DNA of 64,000 bases from Prochlorococcus marinus str. MIT 9515 (GTDB lineage Bacteria; Cyanobacteriota; Cyanobacteriia; PCC-6307; Cyanobiaceae): positions 1,240,001-1,304,000 of the forward strand of contig NC_008817.1 of the NCBI RefSeq assembly GCF_000015665.1, read 5' to 3'. The notes under the pieces are model-generated. The model saw only the letters and a list, made by a program, of their open reading frames with translations, made no database searches and was not told the origin of the DNA. Below, one piece after another: positions 1-8,992 of this stretch (position 1 is the stretch's first letter; every line of letters begins with the position of its first letter). The position numbers were made by a program, and so were the translations under genes.

Positions 1-2
1 AG

Positions 3-1346
3 CCGCATAAGAAAGGTCCAATTCATGCTGTTTTAGAAGCCGAATCAATTTTGGAATCCTTGAAACCTACAATAGTTAATTATTGTGATTTCAATTCTTT
101 TTTTAATTTTCCAAATTTTATAAATCATTTAAAAAAAGATCAGCCAGATGGATGTGTTTTTACCTACACAGGTTTTCATCCACATATGTTAAAGAACACA
201 AATTATGCTTATGTGAAAAAATACAAGAATTCCGTTGTTGATATTCAAGAGAAAAAGCCTTTTACTGAAAACCCAATGAATGAAGAAGTCTCAAGCGGGA
301 CTTATTACTTTAAATCAGCTAAATTGATGCTTAAATATTTTAAAAAAGCGATTTTATTAGATCTTAAAGTAAATGGAGAGTTTTATGTTTCTATGGCATA
401 TAAACCCATGATTAAAGATGGTCTAAAAATAAAAACTTTTCTAATTAATTATTTTATGCAATGGGGAACTCCTTCAGATTTGGAAGATTTCAAATGGTAT
501 TCAAATGTTTTCAAAAATATAATTAAAAAAAAGAATAATCATAAAAATATATATGAAGGATGTTTATTAATGCCAATGGCTGGAGAAGGTTCTAGATTTA
601 GAGAAAAAGGATATAAAATCCCTAAACCATTTATTAAAATTTCAGGTTCTGAAATGTATATAAAAGCAATTAAAGATTTACCAAGAATGGAAAATATAAA
701 AATAGTTACAACAGAAAAATTAATTAAAAATAAAAAGCCTTTTTTTAATATTAAAGATAAAAAATTAAATATAAGTATAAAATCTTTAAAAACAAAACCT
801 GAAGGTCAAGCTTGTACTTCTCTAAAAGCTTTTGAAGATAATAGTATCAATTTAGAAAAGCCTTTAATAATAAGTGCTTGTGATATGGGAATTATTTTTG
901 ATGAAAAAAAATATCAAAAACTTATCGCCTTACAAGATATAGATATTTTAGTATGGGGATGTAAAGGTTACCCAGGTGCACAACAAAAACCTAATATGTA
1001 TAGCTGGATATATAAAAATAAAAATGAAAATTATATTTCTAATATTTCAGTAAAGAAAAACCTTTTCAATCCAAGAGAAGATTATGTTTTGATTGGTACA
1101 TTTACATTTAAGAAAGCGAAGTATTTTGTGCAGTCGGCAGAACTTAGTATTGCTTGTGGAGAAAAAGTAAATGGTGAATATTATGTAGATAATGTAATTA
1201 ATAAATCTATAGAAATAGGATTAAAAGTAGCAATATTTGAAGTTGATTACTTCATATGTTGGGGGACCCCTAATGAATTAGAAACTTACAATTATTGGGA
1301 ATCATGTTTTAAAAAATGGACAGATCATCCTTATATGAAAAGATAA
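3..1346 (+). CDS. Tandem-domain sugar nucleotidyltransferase (5' partial)
   Basis: The frame is open through the left edge, so the gene begins before the window; 447 residues are visible. Two nucleotidyltransferase-like halves are arranged in tandem. The first has lost its start but shows NYCDF near visible residue 28 and QWGTPSDLEDF near 155. The second starts near visible residue 190 with a signature loop (MPMAGEGSRF, then KIPKPF), an acidic SACDMG motif and a matching WGTPNELETY close to its end. Such enzymes activate a sugar phosphate or related headgroup with an NTP; the exact substrate cannot be read. It lies upstream of the glycosyltransferase cassette on the same strand and fits surface-glycan precursor supply. 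An internal TTG at 51 is not the start, because conserved-looking sequence (KGPIHAVLEAE) precedes it. Confidence 0.8.
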   Translation, partial: PHKKGPIHAVLEAESILESLKPTIVNYCDFNSFFNFPNFINHLKKDQPDGCVFTYTGFHPHMLKNTNYAYVKKYKNSVVDIQEKKPFTENPMNEEVSSGTYYFKSAKLMLKYFKKAILLDLKVNGEFYVSMAYKPMIKDGLKIKTFLINYFMQWGTPSDLEDFKWYSNVFKNIIKKKNNHKNIYEGCLLMPMAGEGSRFREKGYKIPKPFIKISGSEMYIKAIKDLPRMENIKIVTTEKLIKNKKPFFNIKDKKLNISIKSLKTKPEGQACTSLKAFEDNSINLEKPLIISACDMGIIFDEKKYQKLIALQDIDILVWGCKGYPGAQQKPNMYSWIYKNKNENYISNISVKKNLFNPREDYVLIGTFTFKKAKYFVQSAELSIACGEKVNGEYYVDNVINKSIEIGLKVAIFEVDYFICWGTPNELETYNYWESCFKKWTDHPYMKR

Positions 1347-1557
1347 ACTAATTTAATATTTCTAATTATAAAAATCTTAAAAATATAAAAAAAAATTTAA
1401 CTAATTAAAAATATTTTAATTATTTTTTATAGAAAAAATTATTTTAATCATTTTAAATAATTATTTAAATAATATGTTTTGTTTATAGCTGTACCTAGAT
1501 TTTTGCTATATTTGAAAACCATATAACGAGTCTATTAGTTTCTATCGAAATTTAATA

Positions 1558-2262
1558 ATGAAATATTCCATTGTAATACCTTGCTTTAATGAAGAAGGAA
1601 CAATTGAACTAATACTTGAAAGAACAAAAAATATTTTTATAAAAAATAAAATTGAATTAATTCTTGTCAATAATGGTTCAACAGATAATACAGAAGATAT
1701 AATATCCAAAATAATAGGAAATTATCCTCATGCAAAATATATTAATTTAGAAAAAAACCTTGGATACGGAGGCGGTATTTTAAAAGGATTAAGCCATTGT
1801 AAAGGTGAAATAATTGGTTGGACACATGCTGATCTTCAAACAGATCCACTTGATTGTATAAAAGCATTTAAAGAATATGAAAAAACATCAAAGATACAAA
1901 ATACTTTTATTAAAGGTAATAGAAAAAATAGACCTATTAGTGACAAATTTTTTACTTTTGGAATGAGTTTATTTGAAACATTATTACTCGGAAAGTTAAT
2001 TTATGATATAAATGCACAACCAACAATTTTCCCAAAAAAATTTTTTAATTCATGGATTAATCCACCTACAGACTTTTCTTTAGATTTATATTCATATTAC
2101 TTAGCAAAAAAATATAATTATAAGGTAAAGAGAATAAGTGTTGATTTTCTTAAAAGGATATCAGGTCAATCAAAATGGAATATAAATTTTATTTCAAGGA
2201 TTAGATTCATATTGCGGACTATTAAATATAGCTTTAAATTAAAGATAAATAAGGTGCTTTAA
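1558..2262 (+). CDS. Family 2 glycosyltransferase (dolichol-P-mannose synthase-like)
   Basis: This 234-residue protein has the GT-A fold start of GT2 enzymes (YSIVIPCFNEEGTIELIL), the NNGSTDNT nucleotide-binding motif near residue 40 and the metal-binding region HADLQTDP near residue 90. There is no C-terminal membrane segment, as in short DPM1/polyisoprenyl-phosphate hexosyltransferases. It probably moves a sugar from an NDP-sugar onto a lipid phosphate at the cytoplasmic face of the membrane; that is inference from the family. It opens a tightly spaced cassette: the next gene starts 5 bases after its stop. The ATG is preceded by about 210 bases of A/T-rich non-coding sequence that probably contains the promoter. 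Confidence 0.85.
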   Translation: MKYSIVIPCFNEEGTIELILERTKNIFIKNKIELILVNNGSTDNTEDIISKIIGNYPHAKYINLEKNLGYGGGILKGLSHCKGEIIGWTHADLQTDPLDCIKAFKEYEKTSKIQNTFIKGNRKNRPISDKFFTFGMSLFETLLLGKLIYDINAQPTIFPKKFFNSWINPPTDFSLDLYSYYLAKKYNYKVKRISVDFLKRISGQSKWNINFISRIRFILRTIKYSFKLKINKVL

Positions 2263-2267
2263 TTTAA

Positions 2268-2855
2268 TTGGAAATAATTGCCCATAGAATAAATACTATT
2301 AATCAACTAAAAGATTTAAATAATAATTTTGGAGTTGAGGTTGATATCAGATCTAATGAGAAAAATTTAATAATTGGACATGATCCTTTTTCAAATTACA
2401 TTAACTTAAAAGACTGGTTATCATTTTATAATCATGGGACTTTAATATTAAATGTAAAAGAAAATGGGTTAGAGGAGGAATTGATTAAAATAATGAAGTC
2501 TTTTAGAAAAGAGAATTTTTTCATTCTTGATCAATCGTTCCCGTATATTATAAAAACAATAGAAAATGGTGAAAAAAGATGTGCCATAAGGTTATCAGAA
2601 TACGAATCTATAAATACTGTTTTATCTTTAAAAGACAAATTAAATTGGGTTTGGATTGACTTCTTTACAAAATTCCCTGTAAATTTTGAAATTTATAAAA
2701 TCCTAAAAGAACACAATTTTAAATTATGTTTTGTCTCTCCAGAATTGCAAGGACATCAACATTCAAAATGTTTGGATTTAAAAAATTATATCCAATTTAA
2801 TCAAATGTACTTTGATGCTGTTTGTACTAAGAAAGTTAAATTTTGGGAAGAATGA
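2268..2855 (+). CDS. Glycerophosphodiester phosphodiesterase-like protein (TTG start)
   Basis: The 195-residue product begins EIIAHRI, then has GVEVDIR near residue 23 and IIGHDPF near residue 38. These match in order the HR, E-x-D and H-D catalytic blocks of the GDPD/PI-PLC-like TIM-barrel phosphodiesterases. It is shorter than typical GDPD proteins (about 240-300) and the rest is divergent, so the substrate is open. An in-frame TAA lies directly before the TTG, so TTG at 2268 is the only reasonable start. The 3' end overlaps the ATG of the next gene in an ATGA, which points to translational coupling. A phosphodiesterase between a glycosyltransferase and a kinase-fusion gene suggests handling of a phospho-headgroup on the glycan. 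Confidence 0.65.
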   Translation: MEIIAHRINTINQLKDLNNNFGVEVDIRSNEKNLIIGHDPFSNYINLKDWLSFYNHGTLILNVKENGLEEELIKIMKSFRKENFFILDQSFPYIIKTIENGEKRCAIRLSEYESINTVLSLKDKLNWVWIDFFTKFPVNFEIYKILKEHNFKLCFVSPELQGHQHSKCLDLKNYIQFNQMYFDAVCTKKVKFWEE

Positions 2856-4900
2856 AAATTTTAAATACACGAAATTCTATTTTTACTTTCTTCTTAGTAA
2901 TAAAGATATTTTTTATAATTTTGGTCGTTCCGAGTATTCAAGATGTATGGTTTATCGATTTTATAAAAAATTCAATTAATAATCCTAGTTTAGATCCATG
3001 GTCTAGTTATTTATCAAATTATGGAGACTCATTAGGATTCCCATATGGTCCAATAATGTTTTTAATATTTATACCTTTATCATTTACTTTTTGGTTTATA
3101 GGAATACCTTTTGGTCTAGAAGACTACTTTTTAGGTATTGGTTTTAGATTTAACTTACTTATATTTGATTTAATTTCATTATTAGTTTTATCAAAGTTAT
3201 TAAATAATAAAAAAGAAATTATCATTTTCTATTGGTTATCTCCATTGATATTTTATGTAACTTATATTTATGGACAATTAGATATTATCCCTACAACAAT
3301 TGTACTTATCGGATACCTTAAGTTATATAAAAATGAATTTAAAAATAGTGGATACTTTTTTGGTTTAGCAATCGCAACAAAATTAAGTTTTGCTTTGATT
3401 ATACCTTTTCCAATAATTTATCTTTGGCAAAATAAAAGATTATCTTTTGGTTTTAAACCCTTTATAAAATCTCTTTCTGAAATATTATTAGTATTTGTTT
3501 TAACTCCAGTGATATCAAGTGGTTATAGACAAATGGTATTATCAACTCCAGAAAAAGCATCTTTAATATCTTTTAATTTTTCTCTAAACGATGACTTAAA
3601 AATATTTATCTTGCCTTTGATATTTATTTTAATTATCTACTCAATCTGGAGATTGAAAAGATCAAATTTCACTTTACTTATTTCGATTACAGGCTTATCT
3701 TTTCTTATTTCTACACTAATGATGCCTCCATCTCCAGGTTGGTATTTATGGGCGCTGCCATTTTTAATAATCTATCAAATAAAAACTGATATTAATGGAA
3801 AATTACTAATATCATTTTTTACATTTTTGCCAATTATTATAATATTCCCAAATAATATTTTTTCAAAATTAAGTTTTTTGAATTCAAATTATAAATATAA
3901 TACAATACTTATAAATAGTCTTAATGCAGATTTAATTTATACACTATTTATTAGTTTAGGTATACTTATTGCTATAAGACTTTATAGAGAGTCAATACAA
4001 AGCAGTAATTATTACAAACTAAATAAAAGAGCTTTTGTTATAGGAATATCCGGAGGACCATCATCAGGTAAAGATATACTATCAAAATCAATAGTGGATT
4101 TACTTGGAGATCACTCTACTTTAGTTTTTAGAGAAAGAGATTATTTTAAATGGAATAAAAATCTAAGTAATACAGAAAAACATAATTCCATTAATATCAA
4201 ATCAAATGATCTATTAAAATTAAATTCAGACTTGGATTTAATTTCGAATAAAAATGTTCTTAATAGAAAAACTATTAATAACTCCATTACTAAATTCCAA
4301 AGCATGAAATCCTTCTCTAAGGATTTTATAGTTGTTAATGGATATCATATTTTTCTGCCCGATGTATTAAATAAATTTTTTAATATAAAAATCTTTTTAG
4401 ATCCAGAAACTGAACTTAATAAAAATTGGCTTAAAAACAAAAATGACTCTCAACCAAATCCTACCAAAATATCGAACTTCAAAGATTTAAAAAAGTATCA
4501 GGATTTATATTCTGAACAAAAAAACTGCTCTGATATAATTTTTTCATTTTCTTACATAAATAAAGAGATATTATCTTACAAAAAAGTTCAAAATTTACCT
4601 ATAAAAATGGATGTTTTTCTTAAGGATGGCATTTATGCAGAAAACCTATCAAAAGCATTAATTTCTATATGTGGGGTAAAACTAAATTCAAATATCTCAA
4701 ATACTGATTTTTCAGCAAAACTTTCTATAGAAGGAGATATTTGGCCAGAAGATATAAAATTAGCCGCTACTAGATTGGTTCCTAATCTAGAAGAAATTAT
4801 AGATTACAATGCAAAATGGCAATCTAATATACTTGGATTAATGCAATTAATAATACTTATGCAAATCGCTTATGTTTTTAAATATAAAATTGAGAATTAA
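2852..4900 (+). CDS. Polytopic membrane glycosyltransferase-like protein fused to uridine-kinase-like P-loop domain
   Basis: The ATG at 2852 overlaps the previous stop (ATGA) and follows a GGGAAG; an upstream in-frame TTG is less likely. Residues from about 10 to 385 form many hydrophobic segments with short polar loops, like integral-membrane C-type glycosyltransferases (GT87/mannosyltransferase style). From about residue 392 there is a soluble domain with a Walker A loop (GISGGPSSGKD), a RERDYF segment and a VVNGYH strand, the layout of uridine kinase/phosphoribulokinase enzymes. A last segment of about 90 residues (LPIKMDVFLKDG onward) is not recognised. The fusion and the coupling to a HAD phosphatase suggest coordinated phosphorylation and transfer of a carrier group. 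The function is inferred; the domains are visible. Confidence 0.7.
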   Translation: MKILNTRNSIFTFFLVIKIFFIILVVPSIQDVWFIDFIKNSINNPSLDPWSSYLSNYGDSLGFPYGPIMFLIFIPLSFTFWFIGIPFGLEDYFLGIGFRFNLLIFDLISLLVLSKLLNNKKEIIIFYWLSPLIFYVTYIYGQLDIIPTTIVLIGYLKLYKNEFKNSGYFFGLAIATKLSFALIIPFPIIYLWQNKRLSFGFKPFIKSLSEILLVFVLTPVISSGYRQMVLSTPEKASLISFNFSLNDDLKIFILPLIFILIIYSIWRLKRSNFTLLISITGLSFLISTLMMPPSPGWYLWALPFLIIYQIKTDINGKLLISFFTFLPIIIIFPNNIFSKLSFLNSNYKYNTILINSLNADLIYTLFISLGILIAIRLYRESIQSSNYYKLNKRAFVIGISGGPSSGKDILSKSIVDLLGDHSTLVFRERDYFKWNKNLSNTEKHNSINIKSNDLLKLNSDLDLISNKNVLNRKTINNSITKFQSMKSFSKDFIVVNGYHIFLPDVLNKFFNIKIFLDPETELNKNWLKNKNDSQPNPTKISNFKDLKKYQDLYSEQKNCSDIIFSFSYINKEILSYKKVQNLPIKMDVFLKDGIYAENLSKALISICGVKLNSNISNTDFSAKLSIEGDIWPEDIKLAATRLVPNLEEIIDYNAKWQSNILGLMQLIILMQIAYVFKYKIEN

Positions 4901-5647
4901 ATGACTTTAAAATTAATTAATGATCAAAAGTTTAAGAGACTTCCAAAAGCAATTATATTTGATACGGATAATACTTTATATTCGTACGCACCAGCTAATG
5001 AATTAGCTTTAAAATCTGTTTTCACAAAAGCAGAAATATTATTAGATATAAATAGAAATTTATTTGAAGAGAAATTCAAAGAAGCTAGAATTGAAATAAA
5101 AAAAAGAATATCTAATCAAGCTAGTTCTCATAGTAGATTACTTTATATTCAGAGAACAATAGAACTTCTAGGATTTAAAACCCAGCTTTTATTAACACTT
5201 GACTTGGAGCAAACATACTGGAGAACATTCTTACAATCTTGCAATTTATTTCCTAACGTTAGAGAATTACTTGATAAACTAAATAATTTGAATATACAAA
5301 CTGCTATAATCACCGACCTTAATTCGCAAATTCAGTTTAGGAAAATAATATTTTTTGGGCTAGAACAATATTTTGATTATGTTGTAACTTCAGAAGAAGC
5401 GGGTTCTGATAAACCAAGCAAAGCTCCCTTTGAACTAGCTCTAAAGAAATTGGATTTACTTCCTAATGAATGCTGGATGATCGGAGATAATCTAAATGCA
5501 GATATTATAGGTGGCAAAAATTGTGGTTTAACAACTTTATATAAATACGAATCTAAAGATGAAAGTAAAATTTATAAAATTATTCCTGATGCAAGTTTTA
5601 ATGACTATAGTAAAATTTTAAATCTAATAAAAAAGATGAAAGTTTAA
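4901..5647 (+). CDS. HAD-superfamily hydrolase
   Basis: The 248-residue protein shows the HAD motif I as IIFDTDNTLY near residue 18, motif II as AIITDLNS near residue 140, a lysine in the SDKPSKAPF region near residue 170 and motif III as MIGDNLNADIIGGKN near residue 195. It has the size and helical cap of phosphatases related to the L-2-haloacid dehalogenase and phosphoglycolate phosphatase group. The start codon directly follows the stop of the kinase-fusion gene, so the two are almost certainly co-translated. A phosphatase for a sugar phosphate or headgroup of the same cassette is the natural guess. The true substrate is unknown. Confidence 0.85.
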   Translation: MTLKLINDQKFKRLPKAIIFDTDNTLYSYAPANELALKSVFTKAEILLDINRNLFEEKFKEARIEIKKRISNQASSHSRLLYIQRTIELLGFKTQLLLTLDLEQTYWRTFLQSCNLFPNVRELLDKLNNLNIQTAIITDLNSQIQFRKIIFFGLEQYFDYVVTSEEAGSDKPSKAPFELALKKLDLLPNECWMIGDNLNADIIGGKNCGLTTLYKYESKDESKIYKIIPDASFNDYSKILNLIKKMKV

Positions 5648-5927
5648 TGATTTTATAATATTGTTTTAGGTAACATATCTAATGAATTGTGATAGTGATT
5701 ATTTTATTATTAATTTAATTTTTCAAAATAATATCTTATTGGAAAATTAATAATATTTCTATATATTTTTGGTTTTTTATTTTAATTAAAAAAAATATTA
5801 ATATTTACAATAACTGACAAATAAATTTGTTTTACTAAAAAAAACACTTCTTTAATGTAACTTTATAAGTGTTATGTCTAAAAAGATTAAAGGTCAATAA
5901 ATTTCTATTTGATTAAAATTGAAATCC
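5648..5927. other. A/T-rich intergenic spacer between surface cassettes
   Basis: About 280 bases with no credible reading frame, rRNA, tRNA or strong hairpin. It contains long A and T runs and probably holds the promoter of the methyltransferase gene downstream. I see nothing else in it. Confidence 0.6.
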
Positions 5928-6992
5928 ATGAAAATTATTTCTACTTGTCCATTATGCTTTTGCGAAAATGCAACTCAAATATGGGAAGCTTCCTGTTCAG
6001 AACAGGCTTCTCATTTCTTAAGTCCAATAGTTAATAGAAATAAATATGAAACTCTGAAAGATCACATAGAATATTTACAGAAATCATCTTTTGTATCTGT
6101 AAATAAATGTTCAGAGTGTAATTTCATATATAGTTTTCCAAATTTTTCAGGTGATAAAAAGTTTTATGATCTTATTTTTTCAGATACTAATAAATATCCT
6201 CAGAATAGATGGGAATTTAAAGAGAGTATTGAGATTATTAAAAATTCAAAATTTATAAACCCAAAGATTCTTGAAATAGGTTCAGGAGATGGAGCATTTA
6301 TCAGGAAATTGGTAAAAAAAGGAATAACAACAAAAAATTCTATTACTGCAATAGAGTATTCTATATTTGGCAAATCAAAAATCCAGGATTTTGGTATTGA
6401 ATGCCTATCAGTAGATATTAAAGACAATAAAAAGCAACTTCCTCATAAAGAATATGATTTCATATGTCTTTTTCAAGTACTTGAACACTTAGATGATATC
6501 CATAAATTAGTAGAAAGATTAAAAAATTTGTTAAGTAAAAATGGAGAACTTTTAATAGCTGTTCCTAATGAAAAAATAATTGAATTTAACGAATCAAATG
6601 GTGCCTTACTAGATATGCCTCCAAATCATATTGGAAGATGGTCTAAGAATACTTTTATTAAATATTGCGATCTTAACTATATGTCTCTTGTAGATCATAA
6701 AGTTGAGCCTTTTTCCATGAAAAAGTTTCTTATGATGTTTTTTTCTTATCGATTTTTGAGAAAAGCACAAAAGCAGTCTTCAATTGCGGCATATATAAAA
6801 TATAAAACAAATAAAAAGATCACCCCATTTTTTACAATTATTTTCATTATTACAGACTTCTTCTTTTCGCCAAAAATTTTATTAAAAATAATTTTCTCTG
6901 CTGCTAAATTAGGAGGAGAGACACAACTAGCACGTATATCTAAAGTTTGCAATTATCAAAAAATAAACTGGGGCAAATCTTCAAACAAATAA
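5928..6992 (+). CDS. Class I SAM-dependent methyltransferase with N-terminal cysteine cluster
   Basis: I chose the ATG at 5928 over an in-frame TTG nine bases earlier. The N-terminus carries CPLC near residue 7 and a second pair, CSEC, near residue 60, which together look like a zinc-binding knuckle. The SAM-binding motif ILEIGSGDGAFIRKL lies near residue 120, and motif-IV-like FICLFQVLEHLDD near 180 is followed by ELLIAVPNE. This layout is common in O- and C-methyltransferases of surface sugar clusters, where the target is a nucleotide sugar or a terminal glycan residue. The gene stands alone with A/T-rich gaps on both sides. Its architecture resembles the product at 8060-8992. Confidence 0.8.
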   Translation: MKIISTCPLCFCENATQIWEASCSEQASHFLSPIVNRNKYETLKDHIEYLQKSSFVSVNKCSECNFIYSFPNFSGDKKFYDLIFSDTNKYPQNRWEFKESIEIIKNSKFINPKILEIGSGDGAFIRKLVKKGITTKNSITAIEYSIFGKSKIQDFGIECLSVDIKDNKKQLPHKEYDFICLFQVLEHLDDIHKLVERLKNLLSKNGELLIAVPNEKIIEFNESNGALLDMPPNHIGRWSKNTFIKYCDLNYMSLVDHKVEPFSMKKFLMMFFSYRFLRKAQKQSSIAAYIKYKTNKKITPFFTIIFIITDFFFSPKILLKIIFSAAKLGGETQLARISKVCNYQKINWGKSSNK

Positions 6993-7035
6993 AATAATAG
7001 TTCAATATATTCTATAATAAATCAAAAATATAAAT

Positions 7036-7860
7036 ATGTTTTTTTGGAGAAAATTATTCCCATATTTGCAAAAGTCAATCCCAAGGAATAGAAATAACCA
7101 ATTACTTAAGATTTTGGATAAAGTTTCAACAACTTATCACTCCTTATATGAAAATCTTAATTATGATTGTGAATATAATGGAGAGTTATTTTTATTAAAT
7201 AAATTAAATCAGAGTAATAATCTTAATTGTATATTTGATGTAGGAGCTAATATTGGAAACTATTCTTTGTTAGCAAGAGAGATAAATAAACAATGTTTGA
7301 TTTTTGCATTTGAACCAGTCCCAAAGACATATATTGATCTAAAAGAAAACGTTTTAAATAAAGACATTAAAACTTTTAATATCGGACTTGGAAGTGATAC
7401 TAGGGAAGAAATGATGCTGGTTTCAAAAGATAGTAAACTTTCTACATTACTATTAGAAAATAGTAATTTATCAACTAAAGATAATCCTCAATATGTCTCT
7501 GTCAAAATAATAAGTGGTGATGAATTTTTAAAAAATAATTATGAACTTAATCAAATTTCATTATTAAAAATAGACACAGAGGGCTATGAATCGGAAGTAT
7601 TAAAAGGTTTTAGGAGAATAATGCCAAAAGTTAATATCGTCCAATTTGAGTATGGCAAAGCAAATTTATTCTCTAAATATTTTCTTAAAGATTATTTTAA
7701 TGATTACTCTGATGACTACTATATTGGAAAGCTTTATCCTAATGGAGTTGAATTCTTTGAAAAATACAAATGGGATTTAGATGATTTAATAGGTCCTAAT
7801 TATATTATGGTCAAAAGGTCTCGTAAAGATTTATATGCTTTACTTTCGATTAAAGTTTAA
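7036..7860 (+). CDS. FkbM-family methyltransferase
   Basis: The 274-residue protein has the FkbM signature: a SAM-binding IFDVGANIGNYSLLA near residue 70, the FAFEPVPKTY strand near 95 and LLKIDTEGYESEVLKG near 180, which carries the conserved D-x-E-G. FkbM enzymes usually O-methylate sugars or other small hydroxyl groups. It follows the preceding methyltransferase gene by 43 bases on the same strand, so the two may be co-transcribed. Acceptor specificity is unknown, but the island context points to glycan methylation. Confidence 0.85.
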   Translation: MFFWRKLFPYLQKSIPRNRNNQLLKILDKVSTTYHSLYENLNYDCEYNGELFLLNKLNQSNNLNCIFDVGANIGNYSLLAREINKQCLIFAFEPVPKTYIDLKENVLNKDIKTFNIGLGSDTREEMMLVSKDSKLSTLLLENSNLSTKDNPQYVSVKIISGDEFLKNNYELNQISLLKIDTEGYESEVLKGFRRIMPKVNIVQFEYGKANLFSKYFLKDYFNDYSDDYYIGKLYPNGVEFFEKYKWDLDDLIGPNYIMVKRSRKDLYALLSIKV

Positions 7861-8059
7861 TTTAAATTTTCTATAAAATAATAATAAAAAAAACAGACTT
7901 AATAGAAACGTTTATCATTTCATCAAAAAATTCAAGTTTAGTTACCTGAATTAAATAATATTTTCTAAGAAAATAAGAATTTTGTTTTAAACATCATTAA
8001 GATTTTTATAGAATTTTTTATTAATATAGAGGAATATTAGTTTTGCCACCAATATATTA

Positions 8060-8992
8060 ATGGAAACTATTTGTCCCATCTGCAAAAAAAATAATTTGGT
8101 AAAAGTAGTATCTAATTGTAAAGAAAACATCCGTCTAACTGAAAAATCTTATTCATATGTAAAATGCCTGAATTGTAAAATTATAAGTCTATTTCCAACT
8201 CCTGATATCTCAACTATTTCAAACCATTATCAATTTTTAAATAAAGAAAAAGAGAAAAATATTTCAAATAAAAAAACATTAGCCCTTCTTTTTAAGATTA
8301 AAGATTATTATCAGAATACAAAAAATATAAAAAATATCCTAAGAAATATTTTGAAATTTGGGGAAGAAGACTTTCCATATTTAAATCGGCTGAGAGGAAA
8401 AAAAATTCTTGATCTAGGAGCTGGCAATGGTTTTTTTTCATTAGCAGCAAAAGAAAAAGGTTTTAATGTGATTTCTATAGAACAAAATAAAAGCTCAATT
8501 AATTTTGCTAAAAGTATTGGTATAAAAATGATCGCAAGTGATATAAGCTCAAAAATATCTATGGAATACGCTTCAGTTGTTGATAATGTTATATTGAATC
8601 ACGTTTTTGAGCATATTCTTGAGCCCTTTAATTTCTTATCTATTTTAAGGAATAACATATCAAATCATACTAAAGTTGTTTTGTTTATTCCTAATGCAAA
8701 TTCTATTTGGAGGTATATTTTTAAGGAAAAATGGTATGGTTGGGACCCACCTATTCATGTGCACTTATATAATAAGAAATCTTTAGAATTAATTATAAGT
8801 AATTCAGGTTTTAAAGTTGAATATTTATCTACAATAAATCGTATTGATTCACTTTATGCTGCTTTAATACATTCAGGCAAAAATCCAAGAAATCTAAAAT
8901 TGATTTTGAGATTTGTTAGCTTTATAATTCAACCAATATTAAAAATATTTAATTTAGCACCTGAATTATTATGTATTATTTCTAAAAAATAG
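8060..8992 (+). CDS. Class I SAM-dependent methyltransferase with N-terminal cysteine cluster
   Basis: This 310-residue protein starts with CPIC at residues 5-8 and has a second pair, CLNC, near residue 37, a zinc-knuckle-like head. The SAM motif ILDLGAGNGFFSLAAKEKG is near residue 115 and NHVFEHILEP near 190. A W-rich segment (EKWYGWDPPIHVHLYNKKSL) near 230 contains the histidines typical of C-methyltransferases and related sugar methylases. The domain order matches the 5928-6992 product, but the cysteine spacing differs, so they are distant relatives rather than a recent duplicate. Gaps of about 200 and 310 bases isolate it. Confidence 0.8.
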   Translation: METICPICKKNNLVKVVSNCKENIRLTEKSYSYVKCLNCKIISLFPTPDISTISNHYQFLNKEKEKNISNKKTLALLFKIKDYYQNTKNIKNILRNILKFGEEDFPYLNRLRGKKILDLGAGNGFFSLAAKEKGFNVISIEQNKSSINFAKSIGIKMIASDISSKISMEYASVVDNVILNHVFEHILEPFNFLSILRNNISNHTKVVLFIPNANSIWRYIFKEKWYGWDPPIHVHLYNKKSLELIISNSGFKVEYLSTINRIDSLYAALIHSGKNPRNLKLILRFVSFIIQPILKIFNLAPELLCIISKK

